From assembly GCA_001189275.1 (NCBI GenBank), contig CP012158.1, positions 558,001 to 622,000 of the forward strand: DNA of 64,000 bases, read 5' to 3'. Under the pieces are notes generated by a model, which worked only from the letters and a program-made list of their open reading frames with translations, did no database searches and was not told the origin of the DNA. Of this stretch, positions 15,193-23,360 are shown in pieces. Position 1 is the stretch's first letter; each line of letters opens with the position of its first letter. The stretch comes from Pyrobaculum sp. WP30. Lineage in GTDB: Archaea > Thermoproteota > Thermoprotei > Thermoproteales > Thermoproteaceae. Both the position numbers and the translations under genes were made by a program.

Positions 15193-15996
15193 ATGGAGGT
15201 TATAACTAAGTATCTCGAGGGCGTTCCTCTCATAACGGTGTTTGTGGTTGATGTCGGCGGGGTCAGGTTTGTGGTTGACCCGGGACCGGCGGCTCTCCAC
15301 TCCCCGCTGGATGTTGACGCGGTGCTTTGTACGCATATACACCTAGATCACTGCGGCTCCGCCGGCCATTTGGCGAGGCCCACCTACGTCCACGAGAGGT
15401 ATACCAGACACGTGGCAGATCCTTCGAAGCTGTATGAAGCCAGCAGGTCGGTGCTGGGGGTTTTTGCAGAGAAGTTCGGCCGCCCGTTGCCCAACGAAAA
15501 GGTGGCGGGGGTGCCGGACGGGGCTAGGCTTTTCGATGTGTTCGACGCCGTACACACCCCCGGCCACGCGCCGCATCACGTCATGTATTACCACAGAGAC
15601 CTCAAGACGCTGTTTGTGGGAGACGGGGCGGGGGTGCACATCCCGGAACTCGGCGCCGTTATTCCCACAACGCCGCCGCCATTTAGGCTCGACCTCTACC
15701 TGCAGTCCCTCGACAGGTTGCGCGGCCTCGAAGTAGATGTGGTGTGTTACGCGCACTACTCCTGTACACGCGACGTGGAGCTCCTGAAGAGACACAAGAA
15801 GCAGGTGGAGGCGTGGGTAGAGGCTCTGCGGGGGCGTCTGGATCTGACGGTGGACGAGAACCTGCGGTTGCTGGCAAAGGAGGACGAAAACGTCGCCAAG
15901 GTGCTGGAGGCGGGCGGCCTCTACCTAGACTTCTACCTCAGGTTCAGCGTGTTGGGCTTCATGGAGTATCTCCGTCAAAGCGCCTCCTCCTCGTAG
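15193..15996 (+). CDS. metallo-beta-lactamase fold hydrolase
   Basis: A 267-aa MBL-fold protein with the metal motif His48-x-His50-x-Asp52-His53 (CTHIHLDHCG). A later DAVHTPGHAPHH and LFVGDGAG supply further ligands, and AHYSCTR carries the last histidine. The overall pattern matches archaeal glyoxalase II-like/RNase Z-unrelated hydrolases of unknown substrate. It is divergent from tRNA-Glu and its 3' end overlaps the amidase gene by 22 nt. Confidence 0.9.
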   Translation: MEVITKYLEGVPLITVFVVDVGGVRFVVDPGPAALHSPLDVDAVLCTHIHLDHCGSAGHLARPTYVHERYTRHVADPSKLYEASRSVLGVFAEKFGRPLPNEKVAGVPDGARLFDVFDAVHTPGHAPHHVMYYHRDLKTLFVGDGAGVHIPELGAVIPTTPPPFRLDLYLQSLDRLRGLEVDVVCYAHYSCTRDVELLKRHKKQVEAWVEALRGRLDLTVDENLRLLAKEDENVAKVLEAGGLYLDFYLRFSVLGFMEYLRQSASSS

Positions 15997-17180
15997 GAGG
16001 CGGCCACAGCGAGCAACACGTCTTCGTCTCTAGCCGCGATCTGGAGACCCACGGGGAGACCTGAGGCGGGGGCGGGCACCGATATCGCGGGGTGCCCCGT
16101 CAAGTTGAAGAGCTCGGTATACGCCAGGAGCCTCGGCCTCACGGCAATGCTCGCGGCCTCCTCTATCGGCACCGCCTCGGTGGCTGTGGTGGGCGACACC
16201 ACCACGTCGTATCTCTTGAGGAGAGAGCTGAAAAACTGCGTGGCCTCCTCCTTGACCCTCTTGGCGGTTATGTACGCCACGGCGGGTAGCGCGACCCCGG
16301 CGCTGAGCAAAGTGGCGACGTCCCGGCCCATGTAATCCGCGGCGCTTCGCAGGTAGTCGTAGTAGTTGGCCGCGGCCTCCGAAAGCAAGATGGCGGCCCT
16401 CGCTGAGGAGTACCTTACGGCGTCTATAAACACCTCATCCCTCAACCCGCCGATGCCCTCCAACGCCTCCACCGCCCGCCAGAAGGCCTTCTCCACATAT
16501 TTAGTCGGCTCCGCCACGCCCATCAACACGGCGAATCTAAACCTCCTGAGCGGGGTGAGCTGCTGAGGCGCCCACCCCACCGCCGACAGCATCCTCACCA
16601 ATTCGCGAACCGACCGCGCAAAGAAGCCCACGTGGTCTAGGCTCTGCGCCAGAGGGTAGACCCCCTCCAAGGGCATCTTGCCATAGGGCGGCTTGTAGCC
16701 CACGACGCCGCAGAGCGCCGCGGGTATCCTCACGGACCCCCCCGTGTCTGTGCCGATGCCCAAGTCCGCCACTCCTATCGCCACCGCACCTGCGCTACCC
16801 CCGCTGGAGCCCCCAGTTATGCGGGAGGGGTCGTGGGGGTTTTTAGCCGGGCCGAAGTGGGGGTTTACGTTTGTTGCGCCCAGCGCCAGCTCGTGCATAT
16901 TTGTCTTACCCAGCACCACCGCCCCCTCGGCCATGAGCCTGCGGATAACCGCCGCCGTTTTATCCGCAATCCTTCTCATATACGGCGCGCCGTTTGTCAC
17001 AGGCATGCCGGCCACCTCTATGTTGTCCTTAACCGCCAACGCGACGCCGCACAGGCTCCCACATCTACCGGCCCTCTGCAGAAGCTCCACCTCCTCAGCC
17101 GCCCTCTCGTTTAGATACAGGAAGTAGTTCAAGTCGGCGCGCCGCCGCGCCTCCTCCACCTTCTTTGCCACCTCGCTCAT
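15975..17180 (-). CDS. gatA: amidase-signature enzyme, GatA-like
   Basis: A 401-aa amidase-signature protein with the Ser-cisSer-Lys triad: Lys51 (LAVKDNIEV), Ser125 (GGSSGGSAG) and Ser149 (GTDTGGSVRIPAA), at GatA spacing. GatA releases ammonia from glutamine to make Gln-tRNA or Asn-tRNA from the misacylated form. It is shorter than usual GatA (about 480 aa), so a general amidase is the alternative. A 35-aa GatC-like frame overlaps its start by 4 nt, which favours the GatCAB role. No gatB lies in the window. Confidence 0.8.
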   Translation of the reverse strand: MSEVAKKVEEARRRADLNYFLYLNERAAEEVELLQRAGRCGSLCGVALAVKDNIEVAGMPVTNGAPYMRRIADKTAAVIRRLMAEGAVVLGKTNMHELALGATNVNPHFGPAKNPHDPSRITGGSSGGSAGAVAIGVADLGIGTDTGGSVRIPAALCGVVGYKPPYGKMPLEGVYPLAQSLDHVGFFARSVRELVRMLSAVGWAPQQLTPLRRFRFAVLMGVAEPTKYVEKAFWRAVEALEGIGGLRDEVFIDAVRYSSARAAILLSEAAANYYDYLRSAADYMGRDVATLLSAGVALPAVAYITAKRVKEEATQFFSSLLKRYDVVVSPTTATEAVPIEEAASIAVRPRLLAYTELFNLTGHPAISVPAPASGLPVGLQIAARDEDVLLAVAASYEEEAL

Positions 17181-17284
17181 ATCAGCTGAAGACCCCTCAG
17201 AATCCTCTCCACCAGGCGCCTCACCTCCTCCACGTCAGGTGGGGATATGTCAAGGCTTTTCAGAAGAGGCTCCACGTAGTCCAC
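17177..17284 (-). CDS. GatC-like small protein (35 aa)
   Basis: A GTG-initiated frame with product MDYVEPLLKSLDISPPDVEE, then a Leu/Arg-rich helix. Its TGA overlaps the amidase ATG (ATGA). ATTTAAAT at about 17302-17309 is about 21-25 nt upstream, giving a leaderless start at exactly this GTG. The layout, one strand-turn motif like LDISPPDVEEV followed by a helix, recalls the N-terminal part of GatC, although it is much shorter than the usual 90 aa. It may be a minimal chaperone-like partner of the amidase. Confidence 0.45.
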   Translation of the reverse strand: MDYVEPLLKSLDISPPDVEEVRRLVERILRGLQLI

Positions 17285-17299
17285 GACAAGATCTACACG

Positions 17300-17881
17300 T
17301 TATTTAAATTCCTCTGACGTCTGGCGGCAGGTGGTGGCGTAAAATAACTTTTCAGAGACCCAATTTGCCTGGGACCCCACGTAGTCTGCCTTCTTTCTCA
17401 GCTCGTAGTCGCGGGGCTCCAGCGAGAGGAGGTCTAGGTAGAGGCTCTCCACGGCCTCCTTGAGCCGCCTAGCTGCCTCCACGTTTTTGCGCAGTAGTTC
17501 CTCGGTGGCTGAGCGGCCCAGCTCCCCGGCCACGTCCGCCACGCCCATTAGGTAGGTGTAGACGTCTACCCCCAGCTCCTCTCTGCTGGGTAGGCGGCCC
17601 TCCTTTGCGAAGAGGTAGAGGGAGTAGGCCTCCACGTATTCCTGGAGGCCCGTCGCGGCGTTGCCGTAAAACATGGGCCACTCCTCAATCATCTTCTTGA
17701 GCTTGGCGACCACCTCCTCCATGTCGTGGAGAGCCTTCTCCGCGGCGGCCATGTCCCTCCTAATCACGGAATAGACCACCGCCTTGGATAGCCTTGCCAC
17801 CTTTATGGAGGTCTGCACCACCTCGTCTTTGACTTGCTCGTACCTCCTGAGCTCTTCGTATAGGGTCTTCGTGTGTAACAT
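17300..17881 (-). CDS. translin-family protein
   Basis: A 193-aa all-helical protein with the translin/TRAX texture: long charged helices from LYEELRRYEQVKDEVVQTSIKV, a central EYVEAYSLYLFAKEGRLPSREELGV that is close to the conserved translin segment, then VYTYLMGVADVAGELGR. Translin relatives bind single-stranded nucleic acid, and some are RNases. The ATG at 17881 is chosen from the TTTTAAATAC element about 28 nt upstream; a longer N-terminus has no such support. The gene follows the presenilin-like gene by 20 nt. Confidence 0.85.
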   Translation of the reverse strand: MLHTKTLYEELRRYEQVKDEVVQTSIKVARLSKAVVYSVIRRDMAAAEKALHDMEEVVAKLKKMIEEWPMFYGNAATGLQEYVEAYSLYLFAKEGRLPSREELGVDVYTYLMGVADVAGELGRSATEELLRKNVEAARRLKEAVESLYLDLLSLEPRDYELRKKADYVGSQANWVSEKLFYATTCRQTSEEFK

Positions 17882-17901
17882 GGCGTGGAAAAGACCTGTA
17901 T

Positions 17902-18822
17902 TTAAAAGAACCAGGCCAGGGCGATGAGGGGCGAGAGCAGGAGCATGGGGAATGGGAGCGCCGGCCCGTAGCCCCACCGCTTGAGGAACACCTCAACTGT
18001 CAGCTTCAGGCCGAAGTATATGAGCACCGCGCCGAGGCTCACCGCGATCAGCGCAGTGTCTCTGCCGTATTCCATAAGCCGCATAGCCAAGAAGGACAAG
18101 GCCATGGAATACACCACGAAGTCGCCCACGCCTAGAGAAAGCGTTTTGAGCCTCACCACGAAGCCGAACAAAGGCGTGTCGGCCTTCCCCCCCTCCCCGC
18201 CGCCCGCCGAAGGGGACATCTGCCTGCTCCTCCTCACCATCTTCCCGAGAAGCCCCTTGCTGACCATCACGTAGTCGTAGATGGGGAGGGCGGCTAGGAG
18301 CGCCACGACAGTGGCCGGCGGCAACAACCACACAAACATGGCCCCGGCGAGGGAACCCAAGAAGCCGAGGAGGAGATCCCCCCTCCTCCTCCGAAGCAGA
18401 AACACGGTTAAGGCCCCAAAGAGGAGGGAAGCCCACATGAGCCTCACGGCGTTTACCTCGTCGATGAAGCCCGCCCAGTAGTACATTATCACGTAGAACT
18501 GAAACACGCCGACGGAAAGCACGAACCAGATGAAGGAGAGGAACAGAGAGAGGAGCCTCCGCCTGGTGAACATGATATAGATCACGGCGGTGGCGGTCAC
18601 CAACAGTACAAAAAACAGCGCCAAGTTGTATATAGTGGCCCCGGCGTCCTCGGCCTTGACATACGGCGTCGGCTCCACCGGCAACGCCTCCGTCCGCTGG
18701 CTGATGAAAGCGGGCCCGGTCCCAATCAACACGGCCAAAACCACGACGAGCAACGCCGGAATCACCACAGCCCCGATGGATACATAAATAATAACTTTCC
18801 CGTCGCCGTCTAGCCACGGCAC
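17902..18822 (-). CDS. presenilin/signal-peptide-peptidase-type intramembrane aspartyl protease
   Basis: A 306-aa protein with about nine membrane helices. Both catalytic motifs are present: Tyr182-Asp183 (LPIYDYVMV) and Gly-Val-Gly-Asp234 (LSLGVGDFVVYS). A PAL motif (Pro287-Ala-Leu289) lies in the last helix. This is the archaeal A22 family (presenilin homologue), cleaving peptides within the membrane. A cytoplasmic linker of about 25 residues between the two catalytic helices is rich in Ser, Gly and Lys. GTG at 18822 follows CTTAAAAATATTT by about 25 nt. Confidence 0.9.
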   Translation of the reverse strand: MPWLDGDGKVIIYVSIGAVVIPALLVVVLAVLIGTGPAFISQRTEALPVEPTPYVKAEDAGATIYNLALFFVLLVTATAVIYIMFTRRRLLSLFLSFIWFVLSVGVFQFYVIMYYWAGFIDEVNAVRLMWASLLFGALTVFLLRRRRGDLLLGFLGSLAGAMFVWLLPPATVVALLAALPIYDYVMVSKGLLGKMVRRSRQMSPSAGGGEGGKADTPLFGFVVRLKTLSLGVGDFVVYSMALSFLAMRLMEYGRDTALIAVSLGAVLIYFGLKLTVEVFLKRWGYGPALPFPMLLLSPLIALAWFF

Positions 18823-18858
18823 TACGCAAATATTTTTAAGCTGGACACCCGGCGGCTT

Positions 18859-19005
18859 ATGGGAACGATCATGGAAAAGTTAGGCCCCCTCTCAAAAATA
18901 CTTAGCGAGCTGGGCATAGACCCCCGCTACCCAGCACATCTTATAACACCACGCCTCTACACGCTGGCACCGAGACTAGCCGCGAAGCTGGCAGACGCCT
19001 CTTAA
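18859..19005 (+). CDS. small hypothetical protein (48 aa)
   Basis: The ATG frame encodes MGTIMEKLGPLSKILSELGI followed by DPRYPAHLITPRLYTLAPRL and a short Ala/Lys end. It is divergent from the presenilin-like gene and uses the same AT-rich promoter region (TATTTTTAAG, about 25 nt upstream). A GGCGG ribosome-binding-like stretch precedes the start. Function unknown; amphipathic helices and conserved-looking composition support it as a gene. Confidence 0.5.
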   Translation: MGTIMEKLGPLSKILSELGIDPRYPAHLITPRLYTLAPRLAAKLADAS

Positions 19006-19078
19006 CTTAAAGAGAATTCAAAATGCAGATCGCCAAGGGCCGCCGCAGTCCGAAAACCCTGGCGTTACATAGAAAAAT

Positions 19079-19342
19079 TTAGTTTATTGGTTTTACATTG
19101 ATAAAATCTGTATATTTCTTCAAAATTTCCATAGTTATTCTCAACTTCTCTTTTGTAACTATTGCGACGACGCCTTCTTTCTGGACGCCAGTTAGGTAGC
19201 ACGCATCTACGACGTAGTAGCCGTTGAGCCAGTGTGGGCCACGGGGCTGGAGCGGGACCTCCACATACTCCAGTGCCTTGACTATTTTGACAGTTCTGTT
19301 TTCAGGGTGCACGACATGCCGCATCACGTCGTCTACGGCCAC
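19079..19342 (-). CDS. hypothetical protein (87 aa), possibly the intact end of a decayed gene
   Basis: A small strand-rich protein (VKALEYVEVPLQPRGPHWLNGYYVVDACYLTG; VVAIVTKEKLRITMEILKKY). The frame remains open for about 25 codons upstream of the first ATG and has sensible residues (FPLTAGAWASPFCNGTYYGP). The true start may therefore lie further upstream, or the gene may be truncated by the decayed region at 19343-19811. No family recognised. Confidence 0.5.
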   Translation of the reverse strand: MAVDDVMRHVVHPENRTVKIVKALEYVEVPLQPRGPHWLNGYYVVDACYLTGVQKEGVVAIVTKEKLRITMEILKKYTDFINVKPIN

Positions 19343-19811
19343 CCCAGGCCCTGGCTGAGGGCCGTAATACGTGCCGTTACAAAACGGACTAGCCCAGGCA
19401 CCCGCAGTAAGCGGGAAATTGTAGAGGTGAAGAAGACTTATCTGATGCGGAGTTTGTCTATGTAGGTGATGAGGAACTCGGGTCTGCAGAGTTTGAAGAG
19501 GACATAGGCCGCTGACATCTACAAAAGAGGAAAGGGTGCTACGACATCCAGAGGCATCTAGACGCCGGACTGTTTGCAGTTACATCTAAAAGACTTCCAT
19601 AGGTCCGACGTGTAGAAAGAGCCGTTTCCGTAGGTCTCTAGACGCTTAGGCACAACCACGCCGCCGTAGACGCCGCATCTCACCGCGTCTCCTGCCAAGA
19701 CTCATACAGCAAAAAGCCCGCTTAGAAAAGCCAGCATAGAAGACAGAAGCACCCCCCGCCATCGGCAGGTAGATCAACTCCACAGACTCCGCCGGAGGCT
19801 CAATTTAAGGG
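19343..19811 (-). pseudogene. decayed tract, unknown origin
   Basis: No intact gene in about 470 nt. On the minus strand short in-frame pieces look protein-like (GVYGGVVVPKRLETYGNGSF and YTSDLWKSFRCNCKQSGV; MSAAYVLFKLCRPEFLITYI) but are broken by stops and frameshifts. I cannot assign the parent gene. Confidence 0.35.
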
Positions 19812-20771
19812 TTACCTTATTAACGCGGCCACCAGCTTGACTGCATGCGCCGGTCTTTTTGAAAGCGCTAGGAAGAGCGTCTTCGCGGAGAGGTTCTCCT
19901 CTATGTAGTCTCTCAGCACCGAGTCGTCCGCCAGCTCGATGAGGAGCTCGCCGCGGGCGAGCAACCTCTGCGCAGTTCTGAGGAGCCTCTTCTGGAACTC
20001 CACCTGACCAGCTATCTTCTCCACGCCGCGGCGGTAGGCCTCCAGCGGCCTCTTGGTCTTAAGCGCCTCAGCCAAGGCAAGCGCGGAGAGTATGCCCGGC
20101 CTTATGCCCTCGCCCGTCAGCGGGTACACGAGACCCGCCGCCTCGCCCACGCGGAACGCCTCCCCATCGTGAAGCACCACCCTGGGCACGACGGTGAGGG
20201 GGGCGCCCCGGACGTCCACCACCCGGCCGCCGCCTAGCCACTTCTCCACAAAGGCGTATACATAGGGGACGGGGTTCTCCACGCCGACGAAGCCTCCCCC
20301 GACGTTGTAAACCCCGCCGTGTGGAAACACCCAGTAGAACCCCGCCGCGTCCGGCGGGAAGACGAAGTAGGCGGTTTCGTCGTCCAGCTTCACCCCCTCT
20401 ACATACGCCCTCGCCACCGTTATCCTCTCGCCGACGCTCATGTAGGGCCCACCCGCCTTCACCCGGACCTCGGCGGGCTCCTCTGCGTCGGCGCCACCCA
20501 CGCGCATAGACTCCACCCACCGCTGCTTATCCACTATGTACCACCGCGGGGCGCGGTAAGACACCTCCCCCACCGCCCTCCTCCACGAGTAGAAAACATA
20601 GCGGCGCACCTTGTCAACCACGTATTTCAACTCCACCATGGGCGTCTCGACGGGCACAGCCTCGCCGCAGGCCTTAAAGTATCGCCGAGACCTCTCCACC
20701 CCCCTACCACCGCCGTACGCCCTCAAAAAAGCCGCGCCGGAGGGGCCAAGCCCTACCACCTCCACAAGCAT
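19812..20771 (-). CDS. FAD-dependent geranylgeranyl reductase-like oxidoreductase
   Basis: A 319-aa flavoprotein with the N-terminal dinucleotide fold VEVVGLGPSGAAFLRAYGG. The mid-protein GFYWVFPHGGVYNVGGGFVG and the C-terminal GEAAGLVYPLTGEGIRPGILSA match geranylgeranyl reductases, which saturate archaeal membrane isoprenoids, and related FAD monooxygenases. It is somewhat shorter than the usual 390-450 aa, with a compact N-terminal half. Substrate is inferred from the motifs only. Confidence 0.8.
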   Translation of the reverse strand: MLVEVVGLGPSGAAFLRAYGGGRGVERSRRYFKACGEAVPVETPMVELKYVVDKVRRYVFYSWRRAVGEVSYRAPRWYIVDKQRWVESMRVGGADAEEPAEVRVKAGGPYMSVGERITVARAYVEGVKLDDETAYFVFPPDAAGFYWVFPHGGVYNVGGGFVGVENPVPYVYAFVEKWLGGGRVVDVRGAPLTVVPRVVLHDGEAFRVGEAAGLVYPLTGEGIRPGILSALALAEALKTKRPLEAYRRGVEKIAGQVEFQKRLLRTAQRLLARGELLIELADDSVLRDYIEENLSAKTLFLALSKRPAHAVKLVAALIR

Positions 20772-21115
20772 CGTGAAGCAACCGACTCAGATATTTAACC
20801 TTGTGTTTATCCCGGGTTGGGATTGTCTAATCGGCCTTGAGACCGCCCCACCTCTCAATCGGCTCCCTCAGCTCTCCGCAACGCACCTACGCAACCTCCG
20901 AGGCTCTTGATGCCCCCCCCCGTGGGCCGTGGGTTTTTCGCCGGTTATTTAACCCCGCCGCCCTCGCCGCGTCGTCGACGCCGGCGGCTTCCGCGCTGGG
21001 CGGCCGGGGGGGGGGGCGGGGGTTACGAGGGGCCACGCCGTGGGCGTTTTCAAACGGATCGGCGCCGGGACTGTTGGAGAGGGGTTCGCCGCGGCGGCGC
21101 TTCCGCGACACGCCG
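20772..21115. other. GC-rich tract with long homopolymers, no assured gene
   Basis: Contains a C9 run (20913-20921) directly after an ATG at 20910, a GTTATTTAAC TATA-like element and a G11 run (21006-21016). Plus-strand frames on the two sides of the G run look more protein-like when joined with a frameshift (AALAASSTPAASALGG before; VTRGHAVGVFKRIGAGTVGE after). This suggests a decayed or slippage-prone coding sequence, but no family is identifiable. Confidence 0.35.
21006..21016 (+). repeat. poly-G homopolymer, 11 nt
   Basis: An uninterrupted G11 run in a GC-rich intergenic or decayed frame. Runs of this length are slippage hot spots; P. aerophilum was reported to have variable mononucleotide runs. 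Confidence 0.8.
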
Positions 21116-21541
21116 CTAGGCGCTCATCCCGGGTTCGAAGGTCCATTCGTAGTACTCCGCGACTTCTCTGAGGATCGCCTCTTCCCTTATTAGATCCCTT
21201 ATGGAGAGCACGCCGTAGAGCCTCTCGTCTTTTGTAACCACGACGTGTCTAATCCCGTATCTCCTGAAAACCTCAGCGGCCCTCGCCGCCGGCTCGTCGT
21301 GCTCCAGCGTGATTACGGTTTTCGTGGCTATGGTGTCCACAGCCGCGTCTAGGGCCACGTCGTACGCCACAGCCCTCACCACGTCGCGTTCTGAGACAAC
21401 GCCGACTATTCTGTTTGGGTCTTTGGGGTCAACCAACACGACTAAGCCAACCCCGCGTTGAGACATGAGCCTCGCCACCTCCCTTATGGACGTCGTTGGG
21501 TAGGCCTTAACCACGTCGGTCTTCGCATACTGCCCGATCAT
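21116..21541 (-). CDS. tandem CBS-domain protein
   Basis: A 141-aa protein consisting of two CBS motifs. The first is TTSIREVARLMSQRGVGLVVLVD with VVSERDVVRAV; the second is EPAARAAEVFRRYGIRHVVVTK with VLSIRDLIREE. A paired CBS module binds adenine nucleotides and acts as an energy sensor, usually on a partner enzyme; here it stands alone, a common archaeal form. A TATA-like TATAAATATT lies about 25 nt before the ATG. Confidence 0.93.
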   Translation of the reverse strand: MIGQYAKTDVVKAYPTTSIREVARLMSQRGVGLVVLVDPKDPNRIVGVVSERDVVRAVAYDVALDAAVDTIATKTVITLEHDEPAARAAEVFRRYGIRHVVVTKDERLYGVLSIRDLIREEAILREVAEYYEWTFEPGMSA

Positions 21542-21591
21542 GTACTAAATTCTCCCCATATAAATATTTATAGTGACGACGAAGCTTCCCC

Positions 21592-21972
21592 ATGGATAGG
21601 CTCAGGAGCGAGGAGCTACTCCACCTCGTGGAGCTCGTCAAGCTGAAGTCAGCTGTGGAATCCGACTACCTCAAGGAGTTTATCGACGGCATTATCAGGG
21701 AGACCTACCTAAGGCTAAGGATCCTGGACGTGTTATCTCTGCCCGAGATATCGCTGGACTCAGCCGAGGAGAAGCCGCTGGGAGACGTCGTGAAAAACCT
21801 GGAAGATATGTGCGCCCGCTACGAGCAACACCTAGCAGACGTGAGGCGGCTAAGGGAGGCGGCGAAGACACCCCTAGAGCTGGAGCTCGCCGCCGCGCTG
21901 GAGAAGTCGCTGGAGCGGTCCCACGTGACCATCCGCATGTTGATCAACGCCCTGACGGAGTCAGGGAGGTAG
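21592..21972 (+). CDS. helical hypothetical protein (126 aa)
   Basis: An acidic, nearly all-helical protein. Helices include [40 protein letters not shown] and [20 protein letters not shown], separated by a short [17 protein letters not shown] linker. The pattern suggests a coiled-coil or helical bundle; no DNA-binding or membrane motif is seen. It is divergent from the CBS gene and its last 12 nt overlap the convergent gene at 21961. Confidence 0.65.
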   Translation: MDRLRSEELLHLVELVKLKSAVESDYLKEFIDGIIRETYLRLRILDVLSLPEISLDSAEEKPLGDVVKNLEDMCARYEQHLADVRRLREAAKTPLELELAAALEKSLERSHVTIRMLINALTESGR

Positions 21973-22140
21973 CCGCATCACGACCTTCCTCACCGTCTTG
22001 CCGTCCGGCAACTTGAAGAGAGCCACCACCACCCCCGGCTTCCCCGGCGGCTGAAGCACCCACGCCTTCACCGGCTTAAGCCAATATACCCTCCCGGCGT
22101 ACTCCACCTCGTACTCGCGGTTTAAGATCTCCTCAGCCAC
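21961..22140 (-). CDS. small basic protein (59 aa)
   Basis: A GTG-initiated frame encoding [20 protein letters not shown], then [20 protein letters not shown] and [17 protein letters not shown]. It has an SH3-like or OB-like strand pattern. TATAAATATTTATA lies about 24 nt before the GTG, indicating a leaderless transcript. The end overlaps the convergent gene by 12 nt. The clear strand periodicity and promoter support a real gene; function unknown. Confidence 0.6.
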   Translation of the reverse strand: MAEEILNREYEVEYAGRVYWLKPVKAWVLQPPGKPGVVVALFKLPDGKTVRKVVMRLPP

Positions 22141-22275
22141 GGGAATACCTCAATCATGTTCTATAAATATTTATACAGGCGATGGCCGTAGATGTCGGAT
22201 CTGTCGGCCGCAACGTCGGCATTAAGGAGGCATAGACCCGCGGTACGTTTACCGGCTCGTCTCCTCTAGCCACTA

Positions 22276-22512
22276 ATCGAGCCGTGGGTGAAGCCGGAGG
22301 CCGTGTGGAACCCCTTCCCGCCCCTCTAAAAGTTCTCCGGCTGGCGCATCGACGGCTCCATCGCGCGTCGCATCGCGGTGGCGGGCCCCGCCCCAGGCGA
22401 GGCGGTGCGGACGGTGAACCCCCCGCCGGCCGCCGCGTTGGCTGACCCCGCCGCGGTTGCCTACCTGCTGTGGCGGAGGAGGTCCAAGAGGAGCCGCCTC
22501 CAGTCTGCTTAG
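22276..22512 (+). pseudogene. decayed reading frame with an in-frame TAA
   Basis: One frame reads IEPWVKPEAVWNPFPPL, then a TAA at 22327-22329, then KFSGWRIDGSIARRIAVAGP and on to a Lys/Arg-rich end at a TAG. Both sides share the codon texture of genuine genes here, so the stop looks like a lesion. There is no initiating codon with a promoter. Parent family not recognised. Confidence 0.4.
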
Positions 22513-22527
22513 TCTCCGCGGAGACTA
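22510..22527. repeat. 18-bp perfect palindrome
   Basis: TAGTCTCCGCGGAGACTA is a perfect palindrome overlapping the stop of the decayed frame. It may be a terminator-like stem or a protein-binding site. Confidence 0.5.
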
Positions 22528-23042
22528 GCTACGGGGCGTCTTCTCCTCGGTGGTTCTATTGTTGCCGTGGGGGTGTGGCATTACCAGCGTACCGGTCGGT
22601 TCTGGTGCTTGTCGTGGAGCCGCCTTAGAGGCGACAACTTTAGCTGGAGCTCCGGTGTCTGCGGCGATCCCGGGGGTTATTCGAGTTCGGCAGTACATTT
22701 CGTTGCCGGTGGATACATTCCCGTCCCCAGCGACTGAGGAGGCGAGACGCAACCATGAGACGTTGACTCGCCGCCGGCACTGCAACGGCAGTCTATGGTT
22801 ATTGAGTTAAACCTCTGCAAAACATTAGAAAACACGTGGCGTCTCGCATTCCTGAGACTGGGTAGTTCTACTCTTCGCACTGGTTGCCCCCTCCACAGCC
22901 TCTGCTGGGGCCCGCGAAGGATTTTTATCGTGTTTCGAGTTTTAAATATTCTTTGGCGTGCCTTAAAAACCGCATTAAGATGTTACTTAGACAAGAAGTG
23001 GACCAGACAGCAAAGTATTTATAGATGTAATCAGACTAGTCT
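22528..23042. other. about 500 nt without a recognised gene
   Basis: Several short frames on both strands lack promoters and show uneven composition; all are broken when followed. The end of the tract carries the GTATTTATAG promoter (near 23017) of the gene at 23043. The rest looks like decayed DNA. Confidence 0.4.
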
Positions 23043-23360
23043 ATGTTTGGGGTTTCTAAGGTGGGGGCTTCCATTCTTCTGCCGGCTGTGGCCAGAGTCT
23101 TGGGGGCGGCTGTGGTTTCTGTGTTTTTCAACGTGATGTACAGTCCATCTCGGCCGCGACTCGTGGCCGGGTCTGCAAAGCCGCTACGTGGAGCCCTCTG
23201 CATGAACAAGGTATATAGCATACATCAAGGCAGTGTAGGCTCGGCGGGGGGAATGAGGGTGGGGCTGGGCGAGGTGGGGTTTAACACGCCTACATACTGC
23301 CCGAACTACGCGTACCGTCTCGCCGACCCCGGGGGCGGGTTTGCGGAGGGGTGGCCATGA
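23043..23360 (+). CDS. small membrane-anchored protein preceding a surface protein
   Basis: A 105-aa protein with one N-terminal hydrophobic segment (residues about 8-32, SILLPAVARVLGAAVVSVFF). A glycine- and tyrosine-containing outer part with two cysteines follows. ATG at 23043 lies about 25 nt after TATTTATAG. Its TGA overlaps the ATG of the large surface protein (ATGA), so the two are translationally coupled and probably act together. No family recognised. Confidence 0.6.
   Translation: MFGVSKVGASILLPAVARVLGAAVVSVFFNVMYSPSRPRLVAGSAKPLRGALCMNKVYSIHQGSVGSAGGMRVGLGEVGFNTPTYCPNYAYRLADPGGGFAEGWP

Noticed and set aside
18859-19005. toxin or antitoxin identity for the 48-aa gene
   Set aside because: No partner gene and no known motif; left as hypothetical.
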